Shown here: piece by piece, positions 10,204 to 20,190 of the stretch
How positions within the stretch are numbered: position 1 is the first letter of the stretch
Layout of the letters: every line of letters begins with the position of its first letter
Assembly (NCBI GenBank): GCA_030710605.1
Contig: CP092875.1
Location: forward strand, 64,191,958 to 64,255,957
Direction of reading: 5' to 3'
Length of the DNA stretch: 64,000 nucleotides
Source: Cordylochernes scorpioides
Taxonomy: Eukaryota > Arthropoda > Arachnida > Pseudoscorpiones > Chernetidae
The notes under the pieces: model-generated
What the model was told of the DNA's origin: nothing
What the model saw: the letters and a program-made list of their open reading frames with translations, nothing else
The model's database searches: none
Program-made: the position numbers and the translations under genes

Positions 10204-10512
10204 CTATTGAGGATGTTGGAGTAATGAGTCTTTGGTTCTGATAGGGAGAAAAGGATGGTCTGTTTCTCTTAAATGATGATATACTAAAGATCTGCTGTCT
10301 TGATTGTCGATATTTCTTATATGTTCTGATATTCTTATGTTTAAATGTCTGCCAGTTCCGCCTACATATTTGGTTTTGCATTCGTTGCACTCTATGGAGT
10401 ATATGGCTTTCTTAATATTGGAAGGATAATAAATGTTATTGTTCTTTGTTATGAAGTTTTTTATTAATAAATTTGAATTGGGTGAGTGTTGCTGAAAAGG
10501 TTTTAATTCCAA
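10204..10512 (-). pseudogene. PLE GIY-YIG endonuclease fragment (inverted arm, copy A)
   Basis: The 102-residue frame carries the Penelope form of the GIY-YIG nuclease, which nicks target DNA: Ala-Ile-Tyr-Ser-Ile, two Cys pairs (Cys-Asn-Glu-Cys), Lys-Tyr-Val-Gly-Gly-Thr-Gly-Arg-His-Leu, then Arg-Ile-Ser-Glu-His. It is cut off from any RT on its own strand, so it is a 5'-truncated copy. The reading frame continues upstream (10436-10636) in another frame, showing a frameshift. Confidence 0.75.
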
Positions 10513-10629
10513 ATATATTGAGATGACGGGCTATAGAAACGGATACTGGTGAATATGGAATACTGCTAATAGATTTATAGATTGGAGAATTCCGAATTTC
10601 AGAAACTCTATAGAAATGTCTTAGAATAA

Positions 10630-11400
10630 ATGACAAAGGATATTGGCAAGTCTTTAGATTTCTTAAGATATTCTGAGTTTCTTCGGTTTAAAGGTTTGAA
10701 GTTAGCAATGGCTTATAGTAAACAGTTATGGCAAACTGATGCTTTTATATATGGCTTCCCTAAAATACTTAAACCAAATGTCCCCTTAAGACCCATAGTG
10801 GGTTCTTACCATTCCCCAACAGCGCCTCTTTCCAAGTTCATCTCAACCTTTCTCAAGCCCACAATCAAGCAGCAAAACTCTCCGTTCTTCATTTCCAACA
10901 CCACCACCATCATAGATGAACTACTCAAGTACCAACCCCAACCAAACAAGATCATGATCTCATTCGACGTAGAATCCCTTTACCCAAGTCTCCTACACCA
11001 GCTGATACTAAGCAGCACCGAAGAATTCTTGAGATAAAATCAGGTTGATCAGATCACTGTCGGGAAAATAACTGAACTTATAGCCCTATGCCTCGAAACA
11101 AATATTCTAACATGCGATTCCAAAATTTACGAACAAGTAAACGGCTCTCACAAAGGGAGCTCTATTTCAACCTCAGTCGCCGAAATTGTCATGCGTCGCA
11201 TAGACAGTTGGAAAACCTCCTTATTCCTGTCAGATATAGTTTTATGGCGTCGTTATATTGACAACATATTTTGTATCTGCCCCGATAATCAAACCAAGAA
11301 CATTCTATAAAGTCTTAACAGTTACCATCCTAACCTAAATTTAACTTTTGAAAAAGAAACAAACAATATCTGCCTTTTATAGATATAAAAATCATTCACA
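10630..11400 (+). pseudogene. PLE reverse transcriptase (copy A), stops and mutated active site
   Basis: An open frame 10630-11037 encodes the RT motifs Gly-Phe-Pro-Lys-Ile, Arg-Pro-Ile-Val and Ser-Phe-Asp-Val-Glu-Ser-Leu-Tyr-Pro (motif A). A TAA follows at 11035-11037. The same frame then continues with a damaged Gly-Ser-x-x-Gly-Ser motif and with Tyr-Ile-Asp-Asn where catalytic Tyr-Ile-Asp-Asp is expected; copy B has Asp there. A further stop lies near 11310. This copy cannot make active RT. Confidence 0.75.
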
Positions 11401-11678
11401 TACGACATCAATACAAAATAACTTCAAACCTTTAAACCGAAGAAACTCAGAATATCTTAAGAAATCTAAAGACTTGCCAATATCCACCAAGAACATTCTA
11501 TAAAGTCTTAACGGTTACCATCCTAACCTAAATTTAACTTTTGAAAAAGAAACAAACAATAGTCTGCCTTTTATAGATATAAAAATCATTCACATACGAC
11601 ATCAATTCAAAATAACTTTAAAACCTTTAAACCGAAGAAACTCAGAATATCTTAAGAAATCTAAAGACTTGCCAATAT
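11293..11678. repeat. 193-bp tandem duplication inside PLE copy A
   Basis: ACCAAGAACATTCTATAAAG at 11293 recurs at 11486 with the following ~190 bp nearly unchanged. Copy B has this stretch only once. The duplication ends about 70 bp before the assembly gap, so an assembly artefact is possible. Confidence 0.8.
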
Positions 11679-11749
11679 CCTTTTTCATTTATTCTAAGAC
11701 ATTTCTATATAGCTTCTGAAATTCGGAATTCCCCAATCTATAAAATCTA

Positions 11750-11849
11750 NNNNNNNNNNNNNNNNNNNNNNNNNNNNNNNNNNNNNNNNNNNNNNNNNNN
11801 NNNNNNNNNNNNNNNNNNNNNNNNNNNNNNNNNNNNNNNNNNNNNNNNN
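11750..11849. other. Assembly gap (100 N)
   Basis: Exactly 100 N, the conventional placeholder for a gap of unknown size. It interrupts the PLE where its right-hand inverted arm should continue. Confidence 0.99.
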
Positions 11850-12059
11850 CCGTTAAATCCAATGCAATATATACATATACATGTAAAAAGTACTGAATTT
11901 CTTAGTCATACGACACTCAATTATAACAACATCATGTGAATGGAAAAGAATGTAAGCGATTAGGACTTAAATATTTTTTTAGATTCTCAGAATGTCATGT
12001 AGGATCTAATTTCAATTGATATAGTTGCATATATAAATAAATATATGTAAATACGGAAG

Positions 12060-12229
12060 ACGAAGGTCAAGGCTAAAACCCAAGCGGTAATTTCCCGGCT
12101 TGGGCTGTCAGCCAATAGCAGCTCGCTACGACTTATTACGTCATCTCAGCCTGGCAACTCGGTTGTCTGCTGGAGGATTTCCACATCTCTACCCTTCTCC
12201 CATACGATTGGTTACAAAAGTTGAAAAAG
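12060..12229 (+). promoter_or_regulatory. Candidate promoter and first (non-coding) exon
   Basis: A GC-richer island in AT-rich DNA. It has a CCAAT box (12114, in AGCCAATAGC), an inverted CCAAT (CGATTGG, about 12206), a CRE-like TTACGTCAT (about 12138) and a perfect donor AAAAAG|GTAAGT with the exon ending at 12229. This combination suggests a transcription start and first exon reading right. No coding sequence or second exon was identified, so the gene is unknown. Confidence 0.35.
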
Positions 12230-12574
12230 GTAAGTTTTAAAAAAACTATTTTCTTAATAATTAATATCAAACTATTTAAAATAGAGACATATTATTAAAC
12301 TTCTAACAAATTTTAATGGCAACTTTTCTCTAGTTGCATATATTTTACTTTATGCCACACCTTGAATAATATTATATGCAAATATATAAATTTATCTTTA
12401 TTAATAATATCTATTATATAAATAGGTAAAACTTTTGAAAGTTATTTTAAGAAATTATACATTTTTAATTATCAGCGAGATCAATTTTTCAACCATAAAA
12501 TCTGTCTTTTTAATCAAATATAATAAATATAAATACTTTATACTAATTATATATACTAAGTCTATTTTTAATTT
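12230..12574. other. AT-rich non-coding stretch
   Basis: Nothing recognised. It would be intronic if the first-exon call at 12229 is correct. Confidence 0.5.
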
Positions 12575-12893
12575 GGAGCGGTCCCAGTTAAATTAGGTTA
12601 GTTTAATCGCTAAATAAGGTTAGTTTTAGATAAGTTGAATTAGGTTAGTTTCAGATAAATAAAAAAAATAATGTTCGTTTTCAGAAAAATTAGTTTAATA
12701 TTTTATTTTAAAAAATGTTTTTTTAACTGTTAAATCTTTTTTAAAATTATAATTTATTTTATATATTTAAATTGGTAAAATTCAAAGTATTTCACCGAAA
12801 TTGTATTTTTAACTCGTGTAAAACGCCTCGAAGGTACGGCGGTGGCAACGTACAGCGCCGCCTACCAAATATAACCTTAACTGGGAACGTTCC
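12575..12893. mobile_element. Non-autonomous TIR DNA transposon X, 9-bp target duplication
   Basis: Starts GGAGCGGTCCCAGTTAA and ends TTAACTGGGAACGTTCC. TTTTAATTT stands on both sides (12566-12574 and 12894-12902), a perfect 9-bp target duplication. It is 319 bp, non-coding, with degenerate TTAGGTTAG motifs at the left and a GC-rich segment (about 12825-12870) at the right. Nine-base duplications are characteristic of Mutator-like elements, but no transposase is present to confirm. Its interior matches element Y in inverted orientation. Confidence 0.75.
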
Positions 12894-12981
12894 TTTTAAT
12901 TTAATATTAAATATATACTTTTTTTAGTATTTTCCCCAGATATGCAACAATCATTTTAAAACACTTCAAAAAAGGCATAAT

Positions 12982-14285
12982 GGAGCGTTCCCAGTTAACG
13001 ACAACTTTGGTAGCCGGCGCTGTACGTTGCCGGCGCCGTAACTTCGAGGCGTTTTACACGAGTTAAAAATACAATTTCGATGAAATACTTGGAATTTTAC
13101 CAATTTAAATATATAAATTTAAATTATAATTTTAAAAAAGATTTAACACAGTTAAAAAAACATTTTTTAAAATAAAATATTGTTGGAAAAAAAAGAATAG
13201 TAAATCAATGATCTTGAAATACTTTTAGACTGACAACACGGTAATATAAAAAAACTAGATCAAAGGAGTGTTGGTTTTGTTTACAAAATTAGTAATTGTA
13301 ATGTAAATTGTTAAATGTTCTTTTCTATCTCTCTTTGAAAATAATAAATTTAAAATACTTTCATAAAAGGTAAAATCGCCTAATTCTTTAAAACCACTTC
13401 AGCTGTAAGTAAACTTGTTATTTGTTGTTTCATTATCTGAACCATAAGAGATTCCCAACAAATATTAAACTAACTTTTCTATAAACGAACATTATTGTTT
13501 TAATTATCTGAAACTAACCTAATTCAACTTATCTAAAACTAACCTTATTTAGCGATTAAACTAACCTAATTTAACCTATTTGAATCTAACCTATTTTAAT
13601 TAATGAAACTAACCTTTTTATAACACACCTTAAACTAACCTAATTTATAACCTATCAGAAACTAATCTAATTTATAACCCATCTAAAACTAACCTATTTT
13701 ACCTATTGGAATATAACATAACGTCATGTCATTAAAAATGTATTAATTTTTTTTTTACAAAGTTTATTAATCACATCTTGTACAATATTTGTAAAATAAA
13801 TATAAAACTTGTGTATAAATATATTACTTGAAAATATGCCACTTAAAATATTTTATTCTAAACTATACCGAGATTTTTTATAGAGAGAAATTAAAAAAAT
13901 ACATAATTGATTAGATACAAAAGTGTGAACCAGAAAGTCGATTTTTAAAAATATTATTATTTAATATAAACGTATTTTAATTTAATTTTGAAATGAAAAG
14001 GTAGTGTAAAAATGTATATGAAGACCGTTTACATTTGCCCAAATATTATTTAGATGTAAAAAATATATAAACGGTAAATATAGATTGAAAAATATTAATT
14101 AAAAAAATAAATAGAGTATGAAATATTTCAATTCTTAGTTATATTTATATAAATTGTTTAAATATAAAGGAGGGCACACAAAATATATCGCTCTTAATCA
14201 AACTCGAGTGTAAAACGCCTCGAAGGTACAGCGGTGGCAACGTAGAGCGCCGCCTACCAAAGTTGTCGTTAACTGGGAACGCTCC
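12982..14285. mobile_element. Non-autonomous TIR DNA transposon Y, same family as X, with nested insertion
   Basis: Starts GGAGCGTTCCCAGTTAACG and ends in its inverted complement. The terminal repeats, about 85 bp, include the GC-rich segment ending CGAGGCGTTTTACAC. The flanks AGGCATAAT and AAGCATAAT (12973-12981, 14286-14294) are a 9-bp duplication with one mismatch. The interior has degenerate CTAACCTA repeats (13508-13705) and a nested element at 13182-13459. At 1304 bp without an ORF it is non-autonomous. Confidence 0.75.
13182..13459. mobile_element. Small element nested in Y, proven by empty site in X
   Basis: Transposon X reads (inverted) straight through AAATATTAAACTAA, where Y has 278 extra bases beginning GTTGG and ending CCAAC, flanked by AAATATT on both sides (13175-13181, 13460-13466). 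TIR-like ends and a ~7-bp duplication suggest a MITE, possibly hAT-like. No coding capacity. Confidence 0.65.
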
Positions 14286-14294
14286 AAGCATAAT

Positions 14295-16150
14295 ATTTGT
14301 GTAAGAGTATATGCAACTATTAATTTAAGAATTTTTACTTATAAGAGTCTGTACAACATATATTGATATATCTATAAAAATTGCTACATATTTTAGTTTA
14401 AAAAATCTATTGATATAATTTGAAAAGTTGAAAGATATTAAAAACATCACGCTAGACAAAAAAATTAATTACAATAAAGCGATAATTTGCATATTGTAAA
14501 TTAGAATAATTAGTTCTATAATTTATTCTTAAAACCTCTCTTCCGCAATGGTTCATTTATCAAATGCACGTGAGTGTAAAAACTTTTGTAGAACTTTCTT
14601 GTAAAGGACAACTAGTTGCAGAGTCATAGTGTCTTTTAGGGAGAGGTGTCCTCTTACTGGAGAGTTGCTAAATTGTAAAAATGGTAATTTTGCAAATGAA
14701 AACTGTACTTTGTGGAGAGATGTCTGCTAAAGGAAGGTTCTACTGTATATATTTTAAAAGTTTTTTTTTTCTCTTTGTGTCTGCGCGTTATCGTTTTAAT
14801 AAAAAAAAATATTTAATCTTTTCTGCTATAAAAAAATGAATGGGCCTTGTTCATTCAACAAAGGCGAACCATTTCACTTCTCACTCCAGTTTAATCTATC
14901 AGACACTACACTATTTTGTATCGATTTTTTATTCAATAAGATAAATCATTTTTAGAGAGAAAGAGATAATTCTTGATGAAGATATTTAGGCAAATTTTAG
15001 GTGAGTACACTCTTGTTGGCAAAATGAACCTTTGGATATCAATAGCTGGTGTTGAGTTAATTTGGGGGGTAAAAACACAAGTTCCTTGGCCTCCTAACTG
15101 ATAAATACTTCCATCAACCAATAAGAAAACGAGATGTTTGCTTTGGTGTGAGAAGGAAGAATGTTGAAGTTGATAAACATGGCTGTTTAGGTTCCTAGGT
15201 CGCATAAGTTTCTTATAAATGTCTTAATCACAGAGTAAGAAGGAGTTGTGGAATATTCCTATGAATTATTTCATACTATGGGATTTTATTATGTTTACCT
15301 TTTAATAAACCAGTGCAAATCATTTTTTAAACGAATTTATTGATTCTAAATGTGTTTGATGATTTAGTAGAAGATTGTTATAAAAATTCCAGCCACAAAA
15401 ACTTCCACCAACTTCAGCATGCCTTTCCCCCCTCCTCTACATTTAGAACATTGGTTAAAATACCAAGACCCCTAACTATCAAGACGTGAAGTGTAAGGGA
15501 TAATTACAAACCTCATCCAAATATTTTTCTTTGGATTTTAAAGACATTGCAAAAATACTCTATAGGAGTAAAAAACAACAAACGTTTAGGAGAATAGATT
15601 TCAATATTTTTTCCAACTATTTCTAAATAGGATTAGAGTATAAATTTTATTGCAATCTATTTGCAAACAATGAATTGTATATATGTGTACATTAAAATTT
15701 TAAAAAAAGGAAATTCCTGACCACGAGCACATGAGCTTGGTCAGGGTATGCCTTTTTTGATTTTAATACCAACACCTGACATTTTTTATTACTTTATTAT
15801 TTTTTTCACACATATATGTGTATATATATATTGTTTAGAAATACTTGTTATATAAATGTATTTTTATTTTGTTTAAAAAGAAAAATTTTAAATCCACTTT
15901 TGAAACTTTGCTTTTTAACTCTTTCTCAATGTTTTTTTCTCGAATTATTTAAAGTCGATAACATTTTTCGGTGAGAAAGATAAATTATTTTTTCTGTAAA
16001 ATTCATATCAATCTTAAACTGAAAAAAATACTGGGAAGGCTTGGTTCATCAGTGGTCAACCTTCTTAGTGGATTGACCAATTCAATCTATCTGACCCTCA
16101 CATCAGAAGTGATGCTTGTTTCGATTATAAGTACATCTACAAACCAAATA
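14295..16150. other. AT-rich non-coding stretch
   Basis: No gene recognised. 15718-15765 contains a short fragment (CCTGACCACGAGCACATGAG...) of the repeat whose full palindrome is at 61082-61611. Confidence 0.5.
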
Positions 16151-16151
16151 T

Positions 16152-16419
16152 AAGGTTGTCCCAAAGGTTCATAAACATGATTATGATTTATACTTTGCAA
16201 ATGTTTACGAACTTTCGGGACAACCTTAGTAATATTGGTAACCTTGGTCAAATTATAACAGAATTCTTATAGAAGAATGATTTAAACTCTGATGTTCTAT
16301 ATCAAAGGTGGACAATCAGCAAGTGGGCCAAGTTTCAGAATTACAAGGTTATCCCAAAAGTTCGTAAACACTTGCAAAATATAAATCATAATATGTTTAC
16401 GAACCTTTGGGACAACCTT
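16152..16419. repeat. Two mariner-type foldback units joined by a shared spacer
   Basis: Units at 16152-16227 and 16345-16419 each begin AAGGTTGTCCC or AAGGTTATCCC and end in GGGACAACCTT. Inside lie TTCGTAAACA-like arms around a TATGATTTATA core. The spacer (GGTAACCTTGGTCAAATTAT ...) recurs inverted at 17844-17962 and again at 58529-58649, so the whole composite is a dispersed repeat. The terminal sequence resembles mariner TIRs. Confidence 0.65.
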
Positions 16420-16623
16420 GTAATAAGCCTTGATAATAATGATAAGTTTAACTATATTCACAGATAAATGGCACTTTACAGGTTGGACTCAAACTGAAAA
16501 ATAAAGTGCCGTTCTGACACTATCATTGTCTTCCACAATTTTAATTCTTTAATCGCTATCTGAATAATAAGCCTCTTTATTTTCTTATGATACATTAGCG
16601 AACCATCTGTTATCAGAATTCGA

Positions 16624-17073
16624 AACTATTATAGACTCGTATGATTCTTTTACAAATTAAACAATTACTACTGCCCTTACTGGAATCAAACGATTTTCTA
16701 ATGCCCTTACTGCAATTAAAACTTAAACAATTTTCTACTGCCCTCACTGTAATCAAACTATTTCTACTGCCATTACTGCATTTACAACTTAAACAATTTT
16801 CTACTGCAATCAAACTAATTCTACTGCCATTACTGCATTTACAACTTAAACAATTTTCTACTGCAATCAAACTATTTCTATTGCCATTACTGCATTTACA
16901 ACTTAAACAATTTTCTACTGCCCTTACTGCATTTACAACTTAAACAATTTTCCACTTTCTTACTGCATTTACAACTTAAACAATTTACTACTGCCCTCAC
17001 TGTAAAAAGAATGTAGTAAGGGCAGTATAAAAGTATTTAATTTGTAAAAGAATCATACGCGTCTATAATAGTT
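16624..17073. mobile_element. TIR-flanked minisatellite (foldback-like element)
   Basis: AACTATTATAGACTCGTATG at 16624 and its inverted complement ending at 17073 form ~38-bp terminal repeats with one mismatch. Between them lies a tandem array with a ~57-bp unit (TTACTGCATTTACAACTTAA plus a TCTACTGCAATCAAACTA half). It has about five full or partial copies, some with only half of the unit. Foldback transposons of this build, TIRs around tandem repeats, are known in insects; no transposase is present. Confidence 0.65.
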
Positions 17074-17189
17074 ATAAATTGTCATATATTTATTTTCACT
17101 CAGAAGCAAAATTCTATCGCAGCAGAACTGCAATAAAATAGGAGATTGAGGATAACTGACATTAATGTTATGCAAATCAAATGACTCAC

Positions 17190-17290
17190 CAGGAGCTACA
17201 GGTGTCCGCCATCTTTCTATATAGATAGCAATTGTGTGGCGCTAGGTCATTTTTCTCTTTCCTGGATTGTCTGATGAAATTGGCACAGGG
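17190..17290 (-). promoter_or_regulatory. Candidate promoter and first coding exon (7 codons)
   Basis: On the minus strand, AAAGATGGCGGACACCTG has a strong initiation context (ATG at 17212-17210). It encodes Met-Ala-Asp-Thr-Cys-Ser-Ser plus two bases, ending at a consensus donor (CCTG|GTGAGT, exon end 17190). Upstream (17213-17290) are GC-richer bases and an ETS-like CAGGAAAG. ATGGCGGAC starts with an early donor are common for housekeeping genes. No downstream exon was found. Confidence 0.3.
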
Positions 17291-17488
17291 ATTATTTATT
17301 TAACTTTTACCTTATATAAACTGATTGTGAAATTCTCCTTTAATTATTATAAATTTATATTGTTAGCCAAATGAATATGCATTCACATTCCAAACCTGGC
17401 CGATTACATATAAATAATTTCTAGTTTTTTGACCCTAGTATAATATTGAACAGCATTATCGATTGTTTTTTTCGTCGTCTGATTCTTC

Positions 17489-18040
17489 AAGGTTGTCCCG
17501 AAATTTCGTAAACAAATTATGATTTATATTTTGCAAGTGTTTACTAACTTCTGGGACAACCTTGTAATTCTGAATAGGTCAAATTGCTTATTTAAACCAG
17601 AACTGAAACACACTAGTCTAAAAATTTCCCAATTCAACAAAGAATCATTTCTCCGTTGGTTGTAGAGTACCTTTAAGGACACCCTGTATTTACATAATGA
17701 TTAATATTGGTTAAAACAATTAATTTGGGGCAAACATTCACTCGGAAAAACTCGGGGTGATATATAAGGTTGTCCCAAAAATTCGTAAACAAATTATGAT
17801 TTATATTTTGCAAGTGTTTACGAAAGTGTTTTGGGACAACCTTGTAATTCTGAACTTAGGCCACCTGCTGATTGGCCACCCTTGATATAGAAAACATCAG
17901 AGATTATATCATTCTTCTATAAGAATTTCTGTTATAATTTTACCAAGGTTACCAATATTACCGAGGTTGTCCCAAAAATTCGTAATCACTTGCAAAATAT
18001 AAATCATAATAATATGTTTACGAGCTTTTGGGACAACCTC
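17489..18040. repeat. Composite mariner-type foldback repeat, three units
   Basis: Foldback units at 17489-17563, 17766-17843 and 17963-18040, all with AAGGTTGTCCC-like ends. The spacers 17564-17765 and 17844-17962 match, in inverted orientation, the single-copy parts of 58441-58920. The first spacer includes AGGACACCCTGTATTT, a typical mariner-like terminal motif. Confidence 0.65.
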
Positions 18041-18204
18041 ATATATCCGACATTGAAATAATTATTAGGTTTATATTGTATGTTGTATTATACACATAGA
18101 TTTTTATTAGATAAATGTTTTAAAGATTTCATTGTATTTTGTGTTTTATATTGCTAGTGTGTGTGTTAAATACGTAGATATGTGAAAATATAATAGAAAA
18201 AAAA

Positions 18205-18345
18205 AAAAACGGTGAGGTGTTGATTTTGGCCATACATCAGGGAACAGTCTATATCAATGTTTAGTTGATTTCTGTTCCACTAGATGGCGCTCTGCCATCT
18301 AAAAAGCCCATATGCTCCTGGTCAGGATATGCCTTCGTCATTTTT
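18205..18345. repeat. Fragment of the 61-kb palindromic repeat family
   Basis: TCAGGGAACAGTCTATATCA and ATGCTCCTGGTCAGGATATG match the right arm of the palindrome at 61367-61611. Only one arm is present. The stretch 18346-18634 to its right is AT-rich with repeated TTTTGTGTTT/TATATTGT motifs and no gene. Confidence 0.6.
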
Positions 18346-18634
18346 AATATGTAGGTATATTTTATTACATATTTTTAAATAAGGTAAATATGCAATACTT
18401 AAGTTGTATTTTGTGTTTTATATTGTTTGTGGGGTAAATATATTATATCGTATATTGTTAAATAAGGTATATATCTAAGATTTATATTGTATTTTGTGTT
18501 TATTATTGTCAGTGGGGTAGATATATAGATATATTGTATTATATATTGTTAAATTAGGTAAATATACAATATTTATGTTGTATTTTATATTGTTATAATG
18601 GTAAATATATATATTAATTTTAAAAATATATATA

Positions 18635-19396
18635 TGTCATAATTTGTATATAATTAAATGCAACCCCGACCCACTATGTATATATCATGTATGATTTTCA
18701 AAGACTTAATAAAGAACAAGGTAACTGGAGGAAAGAAAGTAACAAAAGATATAGGAAGTAAGACTAAAGCTGGCACGACTATTTTGGCACCCCTGTGTCA
18801 ACATTGCAGGGGCAGAGACCGGACGTCTCTAGTGACCGCAGAAGTTATTTTAGCCAAGATGCACTCAATACTTCCGGCAAAAACAGGACGTATCTAATAT
18901 CCGTCGAAGCTATAAGCGTCAAGATACCCAATACTTCCTGACGAAATCGGATATACCAGGCAGACCATCTTTCATCAAGGAGAGCCGCCGGCCAATTAGG
19001 GAGGAACCACTAAGTAGGTCAACCAATAGGAAAACACCATGTGATCATATCTCAACCAATCAGAGAGAAACTGAAGCTTGGTGTTAAATCGAAAAGCAAG
19101 AAATGTCAGTTACGCTTTGGCTCCCAAGGAGGTGACATCGGCTCTAGACCTCTCCCCCTCTGCTCATCCCACAGCTAAGTACAATCACCGCCATGTGATC
19201 AGTTAATTAATAAGTCAAATCGCTCAGCTCTTATCAAACTTTCTTTCCTCCAACCCGTTGCCTTTATTTTCAAACTCAATCACGTGTCCTGATTATTCCT
19301 AACTGTATGCTGCAACTTCCACTCAAACGGCTGCGCTTCAACCAAATCTCACCATTCGCATCCAACAATAAGAAACCCCGCAACGATATTGCCACA
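18635..19396 (+). repeat. 5' LTR of G1
   Basis: 762 bp, TGTCATAATTTGTATATAAT ... ATTGCCACA. It contains an open frame of 79 codons (18658-18897) that is just LTR sequence. AATAAA-like signals and a donor-rich pyrimidine tract occur near the 3' end. Confidence 0.9.
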
Positions 19397-19440
19397 GAAC
19401 GGTTAAGTCGACAGGATAAAGATTATAGAGCTTAATCAGG

Positions 19441-19923
19441 ATGAAGATGGAAATTAACCCAGGCGCCAGCACAACAAAAGGCAATGACAAACCAAGAGAG
19501 AACAAACTGGCAACGAGCGGAAAGAGACTGACAACGAACGAAGCGACAAGACATACCCTGGCGACGATAATTTTAGAACTGACCGCCGCGCTACAAGGGG
19601 CAAGATCCCCACAACTGGAAGCGGTCTTCCGGAGCGCCACCCTCGGGACAGCCGACGCCCGCACCGCCGGTACGTGTCCGAACAACCTGACGTCCACCGA
19701 GGAGTCGCCATCCACCATGCCGTACCCGTACACACGGAAGCAATCCACGCGACACGGGCCCAGTGTACCGACAACGCGATCCACTCGAATGGAAGCAGTA
19801 CAAATGACTAGATTTCCCTTTCAATTGCGCGGACAGTGCAAAAAGTCCCGACCCGGTCCAACAGATATTCCAAGCCAGCCACACCAAGCCGAAGACGCCA
19901 CAGTGGAGACTTTTCGAGACTAA
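19441..19923 (+). pseudogene. gag: Truncated Gag of G1 (no capsid core, no zinc knuckle)
   Basis: 160 codons against about 310 in G2. Only the N-terminal ~45 residues and the proline-rich C-terminal end, finishing Phe-Arg-Asp-stop as in G2, are recognisable. The capsid middle and the CX2CX3HX4C knuckle are gone. The frame ends within TTTCGAGACTAAGGTAGG, the conserved gag/pol junction. It could not assemble particles by itself. Confidence 0.65.
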
Positions 19924-20190
19924 GGTAGGCAATCCACCCAATGACACCATCAAATTGACTTTGGACTTGTATCTGACCCAGGACCTACCATGTACCTTTC
20001 TAATTGAACCAGACGCAGGTTCGAACATATTGCCGTATCATTTATACAATAGATTAAAAGCACAACTTCCCAACTTAAGTATTAAAAAACCTCCCTTGAT
20101 CTATCCACCCTAAATAGTTTTACGAAAATAATAGGACATTTAACTTTCCCTCTGACAATAGGTCAAATAACCCGTAGAGAGAACTTCCAC
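19924..20190 (+). pseudogene. Protease remnant of G1
   Basis: Read in the +1 frame after gag, the region resembles the protease of G2, but the active-site Asp-Thr-Gly is replaced by Asp-Ala-Gly. A stop codon interrupts it near 20112. The frame then shifts to that of the 20191 ORF. Inactive. Confidence 0.55.

Larger units (their letters stand above)
5655..11749 (+). repeat. Segmental duplication copy A (partner 32947-38085)
   Basis: Nearly the whole stretch recurs in the same orientation about 26.6 kb downstream. For example 8941-9060 and 35521-35640 read identically. Copy A has one large extra insertion (5986-6683) and a local tandem duplication (11293-11678), and is cut by an assembly gap at 11750. 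The left limit is set by insertion of G0 in a TA-rich tract, so the duplication may extend further left. It may be a genuine tandem duplication or two haplotypes placed in series. Confidence 0.9.
9890..11749 (+). mobile_element. Penelope-like element with inverted arm, truncated by assembly gap (copy A)
   Basis: 9890-10722 is an inverted copy of the element's 3' part (linker, GIY-YIG endonuclease and 3' tail). It joins head-on to a plus-strand RT region from about 10712. The complete version in copy B (36470-38840) shows a matching right-hand arm; here that arm is lost in the N gap. Inverted and partially tandem copies sharing ends are typical of Penelope elements. Confidence 0.8.

Noticed and set aside
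11293-11678. 193-bp direct repeat considered as a CRISPR-like or satellite array
   Set aside because: Only two copies, no spacers, inside a PLE coding remnant in a eukaryote.
12590-13705. TTAGGTTAG / CTAACCTA motifs resembling the arthropod telomere repeat TTAGG
   Set aside because: Irregular spacing and internal to TIR transposons X and Y; no perfect array.
14933-15205. 90-codon minus-strand frame
   Set aside because: No recognisable domain, AT-rich codon use like the surroundings; a donor-like GTGAGTAC on the plus strand has no open exon before it.
16613-16943. Leu/Gln-rich 19-residue protein repeats on both strands
   Set aside because: Direct translation of the 57-bp minisatellite.
18658-18897. 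79-codon frame repeated four times at 18658, 24108, 25382 (minus) and 32106 (minus)
   Set aside because: It lies wholly inside the G1/G2 LTRs; its conservation follows from LTR identity, and the G3 LTR does not keep it.
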